Source of the DNA: an uncultured Bacteroidota bacterium
GTDB lineage: Bacteria; Bacteroidota; Bacteroidia; Chitinophagales; Chitinophagaceae
Direction of reading: 5' to 3'
Length of the DNA stretch: 13,968 nucleotides
Assembly: GCA_903912435.1 (NCBI GenBank)
Contig: CAIWHI010000310.1
Location: 1 to 13,968, forward strand
Below the pieces are notes generated by a model. The model searched no databases. It saw only the letters and a list, made by a program, of their open reading frames with translations, and had not been told where the DNA came from. This document shows positions 1-8,879 of this stretch, one piece after another; the stretch's first letter is position 1, and every line of letters starts with the position of its first letter. A program made the translations under genes and the position numbers.

Positions 1-220
1 AGGCCTCATGCAATAGTTTGCCTGGCAAACCCGCAGACAAATCTTCTGTACCAAAAATCGAGTTATAATTACAATTAATTAATTCCTGGCTAGAATAGCC
101 AAAAATCAACTCTGTTGACTTATTACAATCCACAATTTGCCCCTGTGCATCCAGTAAAATAACAGAGCAATCCTCCATTACTTCTATTAATGATTGGCAA
201 TCAGCACTCCATCTATCCAT
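1..220 (-). CDS. PAS-domain protein, N-terminal fragment (runs off left edge)
   Basis: Seventy-three codons are visible, read leftward from the ATG whose complement is at 218-220; the rest lies beyond the window. The peptide starts MDRWSADCQS and residues 12-60 look like the first half of a PAS domain. The pattern VILLDAQGQIVDCNKSTE followed by FGYSSQEL is the usual PAS run of two strands, the Asn of the 'xCN' turn, and a G-Y-x-x-x-E-L helix. It resembles the first PAS domain of the kinase upstream (LLDGDGKILSCNDDSESLLGY), so the two may be paralogues. No signal peptide or membrane segment is visible. It lies 248 bp downstream of the histidine kinase on the same strand and could be co-transcribed. 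The output domain is not visible; a histidine kinase is the likeliest guess. Confidence 0.8.
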   Translation of the reverse strand, partial: MDRWSADCQSLIEVMEDCSVILLDAQGQIVDCNKSTELIFGYSSQELINCNYNSIFGTEDLSAGLPGKLLHEA

Positions 221-375
221 ACTAATACAGAAATTATGTCACCTGGTGAAGAGTTCAAAATGTTTCTGTATAAATCACAATCCTTTAAATTTCAGGCATA
301 AACACATAAATTATATCTAGTGTAAGATGCCAGAAATTTCATTCAAATAACTGTAGTAAAAGTAACTAATCTGAT

Positions 376-426
376 GCATAAGAATTGATGTACCAACATA
401 TTTATTTAGGCAGAATCAACTTATGC
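376..426. repeat. Inverted repeat / possible RNA hairpin between the two PAS genes
   Basis: GCATAAGAATTGAT (376-389) and ATCAACTTATGC (415-426) are complementary over 12 pairs with a 2-nt bulge (AA at 383-384) and a 25-nt loop. It sits in the 248-bp gap between the histidine-kinase stop and the start of the next minus-strand PAS gene. Read on the minus strand it has no run of T after it, so it is not a classical intrinsic terminator. It could be a processing or attenuation hairpin, or chance in AT-rich DNA. Confidence 0.4.
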
Positions 427-468
427 CAAACATGATTTTATAATTATTTAATTTTACAAAATAGCATT

Positions 469-3400
469 TTAATATAAATTAAAATTAATCATATTTTGGT
501 CAAATTCTATTATAAACTCAGCACCCTTATCCACCTCACTTTTCACACTAATCTTTCCACCTAATGCTTCCACATACGTCTTAACCATAAATAGCCCAAG
601 ACCCTTACCTTCAGTATGGTAGTGAAACCGCTTGTATAACCCGAATATCTGTTCACCCTTTTTTGCGAAATCTATTCCCATTCCATTATCCTTAAACGAC
701 AGCACTAACGTATTGGCAACCACGTGACTACTTACAAATACTATTGTTTTCACATCTGACCTCCTGTATTTAATACTATTAGTAATGAGATTATAGAATA
801 CACTATACAGGTAACCCTTCAATGTAAAAAGTTCATCAACTTCATTGAAATTTCCTTCCAATACAATATCATGCTCCTCCAGCTGGGTATTGATGCTATA
901 ATGGATATCCTTTAAAAGATTTGAAAAACGCACCTTTTCTCTTATACCACTTACATTATTTTTTACCTGCAATACAGTATTTAGATCTTTAATTACATTA
1001 TCAAGCCTTATAACACTAGTATTTAATTGGCTTACTAAATTCATTTTATCAGACTCCTGAACCCCAATAAACTGCATTACATCTGTTAGACCAATGATAT
1101 TAGCCACAGGTGCGCGTAGGTTATGGGATATAATATATGAAAACTGCTCCAGGTCCTTATTTCTGGTAATTAGTTCATTTACTATTTTTATTCGCTCTTC
1201 TTCAGCTTTTTTAAACTCCGTGACATCTGTGGACAGGGCAAGCATTGCTCTGGAATTACTATGAGCTGCATTGAATGGCAATTTAGCTACAATAAACGTG
1301 CGGGTCTTACCTGTTACATCTTTAAATAAAACGTCTGGATAATATTTAACTTCATTAGACTCTATTACTTCTTTGTCTTGGGCATTCATCAATAATGCTC
1401 CTTCTTTATCTGGATAAATATCTATCAGTGATTTGCCTACCAATTGATCTGCGGCAATTCCGTATAATTCAGAAAATACCTTATTTACAAATAATATTTT
1501 ACCATCAGCGTCCCTTGCACATATAGCCTGGGGCAACATATCGACGATTAAACGTAGATTCGCTTCAGATTGTTTTAAGGCAATTTCCGCCAATTTCGCC
1601 TGGGTAACATCATGAATAACACCATATGTCTTAATTACCTCCCCTGCATCATTTAGCTCAATTTCTGATTGGGTTAAAACATGTCTGATAGAACCATCTT
1701 TTCTAATAATTCTAAATGACAGAGGAACAGTAATTTGGGTTTCGTACCTTAACCGAAAAGCATTAATAACAAATTCTTTATCATCAGGATGAATAAATCC
1801 TTGTAAGTCTTCATATTTACTTTGAATAATCCCGGAATCTAGTCCATATATTCTGCAAAACTCCTCTGAAATCGTAGTCAGACCAGTAATATTATCTAAT
1901 TCCCAACTGCCAATATGCGCTATGCCTTGTGCCTGTTTGAGCCGTTTTTCACTTTGGGCTAAACTCACGCTCATTATCCTGCTTGTTTCATCTCGCTCGA
2001 AAACATCAAGGGCGAATGAAATATCTCCCGCTATCTCTTCAAGCAATAAAATCTCTGATTCATCAAATAAATCCTCAACCGATGAATATAAATTATACGT
2101 ACCTATTAAATTACCACCCTTGAAAATTGGCAAAACCATGCACGATTTAATTTTCCTTTTCTGTGCATAAGCTCTCCATGCATCTGTTCCATCAAATTCA
2201 TTAATTGCATTGGCAATATATGATGTCTTGGTATTTACTACATGGAATTGTGGCCCTGGTTTAGAATAATACAGATTAGAAAACAAAGGAATTTCTTCTG
2301 GTAAAACCCCACAACTTTCTATTAAATTTATCTTAGAATGTTCCAAATCAAGCAAGCCTATCCAGGCCATCAGGAAGCCACCTGTTTCTATTGCAATTCT
2401 ACAAGCTTCCTTGAATACTAATTCCTTATTGGCCGCATGTACAATGGTTTGATTTATACCACTAATTAACGCATATAACCTATTTAAATTGAGCAATTTC
2501 TCTTCTGCCTGCTTCCGTGCGGTAATATCAATAAAATTACCCACCAGCCCATTTACTACATTATCATGCAACAAATTAGTAACAGTCCCTTCTACCCATA
2601 TTAAATGACCATCTTTATGCTTAAAGCAATTTGTGCGTGGTATGGGTATTCCAGGGTGCTCATGTATGTACCTAAGTTTTGCCAGTGTTTCTTCATGATT
2701 TTCCCCAACAATCATAAAATTCATATGCTGACCAATTATCTCATCGATTGAATAACCGATAATCTTTGCCAAGCCTGGATTAGCATATTTTATATACTCC
2801 TTATCATCAATTAGTAATATTACATCACCTGCCTGTTCTACCAACGACCTGAAATACAACTCCCTTTCCTCAATTTTCTTCCTACTCTTTACTGCCTCTG
2901 TAACATCCATTGAAATTACAAATACCCCTTCAATTTCACCATCAACTCCCCTGAATGGTTGGTAAATAAATGTTGAATAAATATCTTCAAACTCTCCATT
3001 TCCAGTTACATCAACCTGAAATAATACTTCTTTTCCTGAATAGGATTCACCAGTAGTATACACATTCTTTAATAGGGTGACGATACCCTGCCCTTCCATT
3101 TCAGGCATTACATCCATTAACTTTTTCCCATTCACATTAGTTTGGCCAATTGTATCAAGGAAAATTGGGTTGGCCATTTCAAACACCAAATCTTCACCAG
3201 TAAATATGCAAATAGATATTGGGGCAAATCTGAATAATTCTCCAAACCTTCTTAACTCGGCCTTTTGGGCTAGTTCATATTTCTTTTTCAGTGTAATATC
3301 CCGAGCATAGCATGCAACTCCCAATAATAAATTTTCTTTTTTTACTGGCTTAAAAGACACTTCTACCCATTCCTCCTTGGGAAATACAGTATGATCTATT

Positions 3401-4404
3401 ATAGTAAACATTTCCCCACCAAATGCCCGTTCATAATGGGCCTGCCAGGTTGCCAAATTTACTGCACTAATACCTGCACCTGGATTATCTTTAGCAATTG
3501 TAGTAAATCCGGTTACTAGTTTCACCTTTTCCTCAAATGCCTTATTGGCAATCATTATTGCGCCCTTTGTATCTACCGACCACATCAGGTCCCGGGTATT
3601 GTTGATTAGGGCGCTTAGGTTACTACGCTCATACTCTACTTGCGCCAGGGCAGTTACATATTCTGTAATGTTTTTCTGGACCAAAAAAGCATATTCTACC
3701 TCCCCTTTTTCATTAAATACCGGACTAAGATGAGACTTATAATATTCCTTTATACCATTAGCATCCTCGTGCATCAATTCTGCTTCCTGATACTTACCTT
3801 CAAGAACATTGATACTCATTTTTATAACCGCCTCTTGCCTGTCTGCTGATACGAACTCGAGTATAGACATTCCCTTTTGCACCGCCTTATTGAAATATTT
3901 CAGTGCTTTACGATTGGCAGCTTCGTTAAATGCAATAATACTTCTATCCCTATCTATACAGAAAAGTACTTCCTCACTATATTTTAAGAAAATACCTAGT
4001 AATTGTTGATCGTTTATAAATTTATCACTTGTTAGGTTATTTATAAGCCTGGGCGCGATGGTTAATGTGTAAATCCTGTTTTCTTTATTTCTACCAGAAA
4101 GTGATTGCAAAATCACCTCTGCCACAAATATTTCTCCGGATTTTTTTGCAACCTGAACTTCCTTAGATACTTTCTTAAGACGTGTAGCTAAACCAATTAA
4201 ATCTGCAATAGCTTCATTATATATTCCACCTATAGATAGAAACTGAGTGTAATGATGTCCTTCAATTTCTTCAATGGTATACCCTAATAATGATTCAGAA
4301 TCATCATTACAGCTTAAAATTTTCCCATCCCCATCCAACAAATAGTAAGCTGTTTCATGAATAAAATCTGTATTCACATCACCGCTTCCAGAATCATTCT
4401 GCAT
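469..4404 (-). CDS. Soluble multi-PAS/GAF sensor histidine kinase
   Basis: A 1311-residue cytoplasmic sensor kinase with no membrane segment or signal peptide. Approximate domains in order are PAS 12-125, PAS 133-250, PAS 258-375, PAS 385-505, PAS 513-633, GAF 640-800, PAS 818-940 (PAS_3-like, with HPDDKE), PAS 945-1067, the dimerisation/phosphoacceptor helices 1080-1150, and a HATPase 1155-1305. The phosphoacceptor is His1094 in SHNLRAPVANI, the H-box variant frequent in Bacteroidota, where classical kinases have HELRTP. ATP-binding boxes are visible: N-box NLITNS (N1205, N1209), G1 DNGMG (1239-1243) and G2 GKGLGL (1266-1271). No receiver domain follows, so it should pass phosphate to a separate response regulator, and none is encoded in the window. 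The many PAS modules suggest several cytosolic signals, but no ligand can be read from the sequence. No consensus -7 box was found upstream of the start. Confidence 0.95.
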   Translation of the reverse strand: MQNDSGSGDVNTDFIHETAYYLLDGDGKILSCNDDSESLLGYTIEEIEGHHYTQFLSIGGIYNEAIADLIGLATRLKKVSKEVQVAKKSGEIFVAEVILQSLSGRNKENRIYTLTIAPRLINNLTSDKFINDQQLLGIFLKYSEEVLFCIDRDRSIIAFNEAANRKALKYFNKAVQKGMSILEFVSADRQEAVIKMSINVLEGKYQEAELMHEDANGIKEYYKSHLSPVFNEKGEVEYAFLVQKNITEYVTALAQVEYERSNLSALINNTRDLMWSVDTKGAIMIANKAFEEKVKLVTGFTTIAKDNPGAGISAVNLATWQAHYERAFGGEMFTIIDHTVFPKEEWVEVSFKPVKKENLLLGVACYARDITLKKKYELAQKAELRRFGELFRFAPISICIFTGEDLVFEMANPIFLDTIGQTNVNGKKLMDVMPEMEGQGIVTLLKNVYTTGESYSGKEVLFQVDVTGNGEFEDIYSTFIYQPFRGVDGEIEGVFVISMDVTEAVKSRKKIEERELYFRSLVEQAGDVILLIDDKEYIKYANPGLAKIIGYSIDEIIGQHMNFMIVGENHEETLAKLRYIHEHPGIPIPRTNCFKHKDGHLIWVEGTVTNLLHDNVVNGLVGNFIDITARKQAEEKLLNLNRLYALISGINQTIVHAANKELVFKEACRIAIETGGFLMAWIGLLDLEHSKINLIESCGVLPEEIPLFSNLYYSKPGPQFHVVNTKTSYIANAINEFDGTDAWRAYAQKRKIKSCMVLPIFKGGNLIGTYNLYSSVEDLFDESEILLLEEIAGDISFALDVFERDETSRIMSVSLAQSEKRLKQAQGIAHIGSWELDNITGLTTISEEFCRIYGLDSGIIQSKYEDLQGFIHPDDKEFVINAFRLRYETQITVPLSFRIIRKDGSIRHVLTQSEIELNDAGEVIKTYGVIHDVTQAKLAEIALKQSEANLRLIVDMLPQAICARDADGKILFVNKVFSELYGIAADQLVGKSLIDIYPDKEGALLMNAQDKEVIESNEVKYYPDVLFKDVTGKTRTFIVAKLPFNAAHSNSRAMLALSTDVTEFKKAEEERIKIVNELITRNKDLEQFSYIISHNLRAPVANIIGLTDVMQFIGVQESDKMNLVSQLNTSVIRLDNVIKDLNTVLQVKNNVSGIREKVRFSNLLKDIHYSINTQLEEHDIVLEGNFNEVDELFTLKGYLYSVFYNLITNSIKYRRSDVKTIVFVSSHVVANTLVLSFKDNGMGIDFAKKGEQIFGLYKRFHYHTEGKGLGLFMVKTYVEALGGKISVKSEVDKGAEFIIEFDQNMINFNLY

Positions 4405-5130
4405 AAATAAAGAAATTACTATTCGTTCATCTGTTTGTCAATTCTGTAGAAATCCCAGAAAATTATTTCAACCGGTTTTCCGTATGGCAAACAGCCTAGA
4501 TTATATTTCAAACCCTTGTTAACATACCGTTTACTATATTAATTTATTGTGAAGGTAAAAAAAAATCCAGACTAATTATTGGCTCGGAAACATGGAAATA
4601 TCCCATAACCATCAATTAACGTTCCTCCATTAGTGCTTATTTCATGCAAATTGTTTAATATTTAAATAACTCAAATAAACAAAACCAGCATGAACAAATA
4701 ATGTGTTTGTACGGGAAATCGCAATTCAATACATTAAAAGACATTACACAAGCAATAATTGCCTATACTTAAAGTAGGTATTGAACAATATACACCGGTT
4801 ATTCACCACAATTAAATAACCTTTTTTTACCTGTAAGCTCATTAACCAAGTATATTATTGAGAAAACCCGAATCATTAACAAATAAACAACATCGCAACT
4901 CGTAATTTTTTGAGTAAAACTGTCAATTATGGCACCATTAACCATAAAATATTCGACTAAATGGGAACAATTCGTATAAAATACCAAATATCTTTTGAAA
5001 ACTACATCGCAATTTACCCAAAGATTTACCAGATTAATCCTAAAGGTTTTTTGGAATACAATAGTAATTAGCCTTACAATCTTAGCGCCCAATAAGTTTT
5101 ACCTATAACCCAATTATCATTTTTTTGTAA
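4405..5130. other. Gene-free AT-rich intergenic stretch
   Basis: This lies between the divergently transcribed histidine kinase (minus) and the efflux operon (plus). It is AT-rich throughout. I found no tRNA-like fold, no strong intrinsic terminator and no convincing gene. A 97-codon open frame on the minus strand (4799-5092) has no recognisable motif and I do not treat it as a gene. The 5' end of the kinase transcript must lie near its left side, but no TAnnTTTG box is present on the minus strand here. The promoter and operator of tetR begin just after its right side. Confidence 0.6.
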
Positions 5131-5140
5131 AATAATCAAT

Positions 5141-5172
5141 CAAACGTTTGTTTAATTTTAAACAGATGTTTA
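5141..5172. promoter_or_regulatory. Interleaved palindromes, probable TetR operator
   Basis: Three inverted repeats share AAAC/GTTT half-sites: CAAACGTTTG (5141-5150, perfect 10 bp), GTTTAATTTTAAAC (5150-5163, 6+2+6) and TAAACAGATGTTTA (5159-5172, 6+2+6). The first covers the -33 element and the last runs into the -7 box of the promoter. TetR-family repressors bind palindromes placed like this. The adjacent repressor is therefore the likely binder, which would give autoregulation of the whole operon. Which of the overlapping palindromes is used cannot be decided by eye. Confidence 0.65.
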
Positions 5173-5178
5173 GTTTTG
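5147..5178 (+). promoter_or_regulatory. Bacteroidota-type promoter of the efflux operon
   Basis: A -33 TTTG (5147-5150) and a -7 TAGTTTTG (5171-5178, fits TAnnTTTG) are separated by 20 nt, the spacing typical of the primary sigma factor of Bacteroidota. Transcription would start near 5185, leaving a leader of roughly 45 nt before the tetR ATG at 5231. The elements overlap the palindromes listed separately, as expected for a repressible promoter. Confidence 0.65.
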
Positions 5179-5230
5179 CACTCAGAAAAGAATAGATGAA
5201 GAATGATCTTTAAATTTTGATTTCGAAGAA

Positions 5231-5860
5231 ATGGACTACAACGAGAAACAAATTGCAATCATCAATACCGGAGAGAAACTCTTTGCCCTAAATGGCTTTG
5301 ACGGAACATCGGTAAGGGATATTGCACATGAGGCCGGTGTAAACGTGGCCATGATTTCCTACTACTTTGGCTCAAAGGAAAAACTAATGGAAGCCGTTTT
5401 CGAGAAGCGTACTAATGATACACGCATCAAGGTGGAAAACTTAATACAGGATACCAAATTGACTCATCTCGACAAAGTTAACATCCTGATAGATGATTAT
5501 GTAGAGAAGTTCATTGAGCGCCAGCAGTTCCACAAAATAATGATGAGAGAGCAGCTTATAGAAAATGATACTCCAATTGCAGGTTTCATTCATGAGCTCA
5601 AAAAGAAAAACTACCAATCAATTAAAAACCTGATTCACGAAGGCCAGAAAGCCGGGGCATTCAAGAAAAATATTGATATACCCCTAATGATGGCAACAAT
5701 GGTAGGTACAGTAAGCCACCTCATCACCTCTCAAAGGTTCTATAGGGAAACCAACAATCTTGAACACCTTACTGACGAGGAATTCAAAAAACACATACGG
5801 AAGAAACTAAGTACCCATTTGAAAAACCTCTTTAAAAATTCACTTTACAATGAAGCATAG
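5231..5860 (+). CDS. TetR/AcrR-family transcriptional repressor
   Basis: A 209-residue protein of normal TetR length. Residues 8-55 form the DNA-binding domain, with the signature GTSVRDIAHEAGV then VAMISYYFGSKEKLM (HTH about 26-46, the recognition helix ending in YYFGSKE). Residues 60-200 form the helical ligand-binding and dimer part, which is variable, so the inducer cannot be predicted. It is the first gene of the efflux operon and overlaps the next gene by 11 bp. It most likely represses its own promoter through the AAAC/GTTT palindromes just upstream and is released by a substrate of the pump. The ATG at 5231 is chosen because the DNA-binding domain begins directly after it; only weak purine-rich sequence (GAAGAA) precedes it. 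Confidence 0.95.
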   Translation: MDYNEKQIAIINTGEKLFALNGFDGTSVRDIAHEAGVNVAMISYYFGSKEKLMEAVFEKRTNDTRIKVENLIQDTKLTHLDKVNILIDDYVEKFIERQQFHKIMMREQLIENDTPIAGFIHELKKKNYQSIKNLIHEGQKAGAFKKNIDIPLMMATMVGTVSHLITSQRFYRETNNLEHLTDEEFKKHIRKKLSTHLKNLFKNSLYNEA

Positions 5861-7238
5861 ATTGATATATAAATTCACCGTTGCAATATGCATGCTATTT
5901 GCTGCACCAGGTAGCCATGTCCTGGCACAACAACCGAAAAACATACCACTACCCGAGGCTATTAAAATGAGCCTCGCCAATAGTGGACAAATAAAAATAG
6001 CCAACTTTAAGGTAGCCGAGGCCAATGCTAACTACCACGAAGCAAAGGACAACTACCTACCCGACCTTAAGGTCTCAGGATCTTACTTAAGGTTGAACAG
6101 CCCTAATGTAGACCTGAAAATAAAACTAGGCAGCAGTAGTGGTGGTGCATCCAAACCAGGTGCTGTAGACCAGGCTACTTATGGTATGCTAAATCTGTCG
6201 ATGCCTGTATTTTCAGGCTTTAGGATTAAATATGGTGTGGAGTCGGCAAAATATATGGCCCAGGCTGCTAAGCTGGATGTAGAAAACGACCGTGAGGATG
6301 TAATAAATAGTACTATTCAGGCATATAGTAATCTTTTCAAAGCACGCAATAGTGTGGATATGGTAGGTGAAAACCTTGCCAGGGAAGAACAAAGGGTTAA
6401 GGATTTCAACAACCTTACAAAAAACGGCTTAATGTCGAGGAATGATCTCCTTAAAGCCGAATTACAGAAGTCGAATATTGAGTTAGCACTACTAGATGCC
6501 AAAAACAACCTGAAAATGGCTACAGTAAATATGAACCTTTTACTCGGCTTGCCTGAAAATTCAGAACTTATACCCGATACTTCTATATTGTTTAATATAG
6601 GCGATCCAGGGCCGATAGTTCAGTGGGAACAAATAGCCCTGACAAATAGAAAAGACGCTGCAGCTCTTGCTGTGCGTGAAAAAGCAAGTGAATCGGCTAT
6701 TAAAGCTACTAAAGCGCTGTATTATCCGGGTATTGCTGTAACAGGTGGCCTCATTGCTGCTGATGTACCTAACCTTTTGGTTATCAACAATGCAATGAAT
6801 ATTGGTCTGGGCCTGCAATATAATATTGCTTCCATTTGGAAAACACCGGCAAAATTGGAACAAGCTACTGCACGTATGCACCAACTGCAGGCTACACAGA
6901 ATATACTGAATGATGGTATTCGCCTACAGGTAACCAAGGCTTATGAAGATTATCTGCTCAGCTCAAAGAAAATTGAGGTTTATGCACGTGCTATAGAGCA
7001 AGCTAATGAAAACTATAGAATTACAAAAAATAAACACACCAATAGCCTTGCTACTACTACCGAATTACTGGAGGCTGACGTAGCCCAATTGCAGGCCATG
7101 CTCAATTTCTCCTTTTCTAAGATAGATGCGGCAGTGGCCTATTTTAAATTACAACAAACCGCAGGTATCCTCGAAAAAGAAATAAACCAAAACAAGACAA
7201 AAACAATTAATCACAAAATATTAAATTTTCCTACATAA
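5850..7238 (+). CDS. TolC-like outer-membrane efflux channel
   Basis: A 462-residue outer-membrane factor. The N-terminus is a Sec signal peptide (MKHRLIYKF, hydrophobic core, VLA before QQ), with cleavage probably after Ala26. The mature protein has the two repeated OEP halves. One, about residues 33-235, starts LPEAIKMSLANSGQIKIA; the other is about 255-445. Both have long coiled-coil helices rich in Ala, Gln and Asn and short beta stretches such as YLPDLKVSGSYL and YYPGIAVTGG. It should form the trimeric channel that carries substrates across the outer membrane for the adaptor and transporter encoded downstream. Its ATG lies inside the end of tetR (11-bp overlap) and its TAA shares one base with the next ATG, so translation of the three genes is probably coupled. 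Confidence 0.93.
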   Translation: MKHRLIYKFTVAICMLFAAPGSHVLAQQPKNIPLPEAIKMSLANSGQIKIANFKVAEANANYHEAKDNYLPDLKVSGSYLRLNSPNVDLKIKLGSSSGGASKPGAVDQATYGMLNLSMPVFSGFRIKYGVESAKYMAQAAKLDVENDREDVINSTIQAYSNLFKARNSVDMVGENLAREEQRVKDFNNLTKNGLMSRNDLLKAELQKSNIELALLDAKNNLKMATVNMNLLLGLPENSELIPDTSILFNIGDPGPIVQWEQIALTNRKDAAALAVREKASESAIKATKALYYPGIAVTGGLIAADVPNLLVINNAMNIGLGLQYNIASIWKTPAKLEQATARMHQLQATQNILNDGIRLQVTKAYEDYLLSSKKIEVYARAIEQANENYRITKNKHTNSLATTTELLEADVAQLQAMLNFSFSKIDAAVAYFKLQQTAGILEKEINQNKTKTINHKILNFPT

Positions 7239-8356
7239 TGGCACAAGTAAATGAAGTAAAAACAGCCCCAATGGCAGAAAACGAAGCACCTAAAAAGAAA
7301 AACAAGATATTCCCAATAGTACTAACAGTATTGGTACTGGTAGGTGGCACGTTTGGTGCTATTAAGTACATCCATGGTCAGCATCACCAGGAAACTGATG
7401 ATGCCCAGATTGAGGCAAATATCAGCCCGGTGATACCACGCATATCTGGTTATATTACCGAAATCAGGGTTAAGGACAACCAGAAGGTGAAGAAAGGAGA
7501 TACCCTTTTAATTCTTGACAACCGTGCCGGATTGATTCAATTGGCACAAGCCGAGGCCGCTTTAGGCGTATCACAAAGCAATCTGGGTGTAGCCAGCGCT
7601 ACTACTACAGCGTCAAGGGCTAATATTTCTTCATTCGAAGCTAATGTTACCACCATTGATGCCCAGATAGAAGCCGCTAAGATTACCCTGCGTAGGGCAA
7701 GCCAGGATTATGAGCGCTATGCTAACCTGATAAAGGACCAGTCAATTACCCAACAGCAATTCGACCAGGCCGAAGCTGCTAAACAATCGGCAGAGCGCCA
7801 GTTGCAGGTATTGACCAACCAAAAAAATGCAGCCAGCCGCCAGACTAATGCAGCATCTTCGCAAAGCAATGCCACATCTACACAAATAGGCGTAGCTAAT
7901 GCAACCATAAAGCAGCGTGAAGCTGATGTGCAAAATGCACAGTTGAACCTTTCCTACACCATTATTACAGCCCCGGAGGACGGACATATAGCCCGTGTAA
8001 ATGTGCAGATAGGACAATTCCTCCAGGCAGGCCAGTCCCTGTTCAATATTGTATTAGATAGCAATCCATGGGTTGTTGCCAATTTCAAGGAAACACAGGT
8101 TACCAAAATGCGTGTGAACCAAAAAGTATATGTGCATGTTGATGCCTTCCCTGGTCACGACTTTGAAGCAAAACTAGCTTCATTCTCACCAGCCACAGGC
8201 GCCAAATTCGCCCTATTACCCCCTGACAATGCATCAGGCAACTTTGTAAAAGTAGTTCAGCGCCTCCCTATCAAAATCGAATTCACCGGCAACGATCCCC
8301 TACTCAAGGAACTAAGAGCCGGAATGAATGTGGATGTGGACGTAAACCTGGACTAG
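7238..8356 (+). CDS. emrA: EmrA/HlyD-type membrane-fusion adaptor of the efflux pump
   Basis: A 372-residue periplasmic adaptor. Residues 1-23 are a Lys-rich cytoplasmic tail and 24-46 a single membrane anchor. ETDDAQIEA (52-60) is the EmrA-like start of the barrel region. Residues 61-95 and 240-275 form the split biotinyl-lipoyl domain (VSP/VIPRISGYI and TAPEDGHIARV), and 97-238 a long alpha-helical hairpin with Ala/Gln/Ser/Asn repeats. The C-terminal barrel contains ATGAKFALLPPDNASGN then VKVVQRLPIKI, very close to the EmrA family pattern. It should bridge the inner-membrane transporter and the TolC-like channel. Translation starts on the TAATG overlap with the previous stop. The heptad array of the inserted cassette begins six bases after its TAG stop. 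The symbol follows the family and does not imply proven orthology. Confidence 0.93.
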   Translation: MAQVNEVKTAPMAENEAPKKKNKIFPIVLTVLVLVGGTFGAIKYIHGQHHQETDDAQIEANISPVIPRISGYITEIRVKDNQKVKKGDTLLILDNRAGLIQLAQAEAALGVSQSNLGVASATTTASRANISSFEANVTTIDAQIEAAKITLRRASQDYERYANLIKDQSITQQQFDQAEAAKQSAERQLQVLTNQKNAASRQTNAASSQSNATSTQIGVANATIKQREADVQNAQLNLSYTIITAPEDGHIARVNVQIGQFLQAGQSLFNIVLDSNPWVVANFKETQVTKMRVNQKVYVHVDAFPGHDFEAKLASFSPATGAKFALLPPDNASGNFVKVVQRLPIKIEFTGNDPLLKELRAGMNVDVDVNLD

Positions 8357-8362
8357 TTTTAA

Positions 8363-8390
8363 TTCAAAAGTCAAAATTAAAAAGTCAAAA
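8363..8390 (+). repeat. Left heptad array, four copies of KTCAAAA
   Basis: Four adjacent 7-bp units read TTCAAAA, GTCAAAA, TTAAAAA and GTCAAAA, with one C-to-A change in the third. The array starts six bases after the adaptor stop and ends six bases before the ATG of the four-helix-bundle gene. It is the inverted counterpart of the array at 8916-8946. Confidence 0.8.
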
Positions 8391-8396
8391 GCCGAG

Positions 8397-8789
8397 ATGG
8401 AAACAAATGAAGGACAAAATGATGCTGGAAAGCAGGAGACGATATTTAATATTAAACATCGTGCCTATAATTTCTCCAAAAACATTGTCCTTTATGTTGG
8501 ACAGGTCAAAATAGAAAAAGTCTATTTTTCAATTTACGACCAATTAGTGAGAAGTGCTACTTCAATAGGTGCAAATCTGGTTGAAGGTAGTGCTGGTTCT
8601 TCGAAAAATGACTTTTTGAAATTTTATACTATAGCCCTTAAATCTGCAAATGAAACCAAATATTGACTCTGCCTAATTCGCGATACTATGGAAATAGACA
8701 AACAGATTATAACTGAGTTGATTAATGAAGCAGACCAATTATCGAAAATCATTGCCAAAATTATTATTTCATCTAAATCTCATTATTAG
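8397..8789 (+). pseudogene. Four-helix-bundle (S23/IVP family) gene interrupted by an in-frame TGA
   Basis: The reading frame from ATG 8397 stops at TGA 8664-8666 after 89 codons but continues in the same frame to TAG 8787-8789, 131 codons in all, close to the family's usual length of about 120. The family signature is clear: QLVRSATSIGANLVEG (49-64), SKNDFLKFYTIALKSA (69-84), ETKY (86-89), then the stop exactly where relatives have Trp (YWL). The remainder, LCLIRDTMEIDKQ through ELINEADQLSKIIAKI, is the expected fourth helix and ends IISSKSHY. One TGG-to-TGA change therefore explains the break. Proteins of this family were first seen in intervening sequences of 23S rRNA genes and are predicted to form a pentameric, basic, possibly RNA-binding bundle; their function is unsettled. 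An in-frame ATG at 8688 could restart the last 33 residues. A sequencing error or stop readthrough cannot be excluded. Confidence 0.85.
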
Positions 8790-8879
8790 CATTCAAATAG
8801 CTTCTGGTGATTTCTTAAGTTAGACCCTTATAATAAATACATTTAGTTATACAAAGGTTCAAAATTACAGAACAAGATA

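Noticed and set aside
4799..5092. A 97-codon open frame on the minus strand in the large intergenic stretch
   Set aside because: No recognisable motif, biased hydrophobic and low-complexity translation, no promoter box upstream, and AT-rich surroundings; chance is the simplest explanation.
8354..8361. TAGTTTTA at the adaptor stop as a promoter for the four-helix-bundle gene
   Set aside because: The last base departs from TAnnTTTG and no TTG is found at the -33 distance.
8664..8666. TGA reassigned to Trp in this organism
   Set aside because: All other genes use TGG for Trp, and the zinc-ribbon gene ends on TGA in a typical ATGA overlap with the kinase, so a local mutation fits better.
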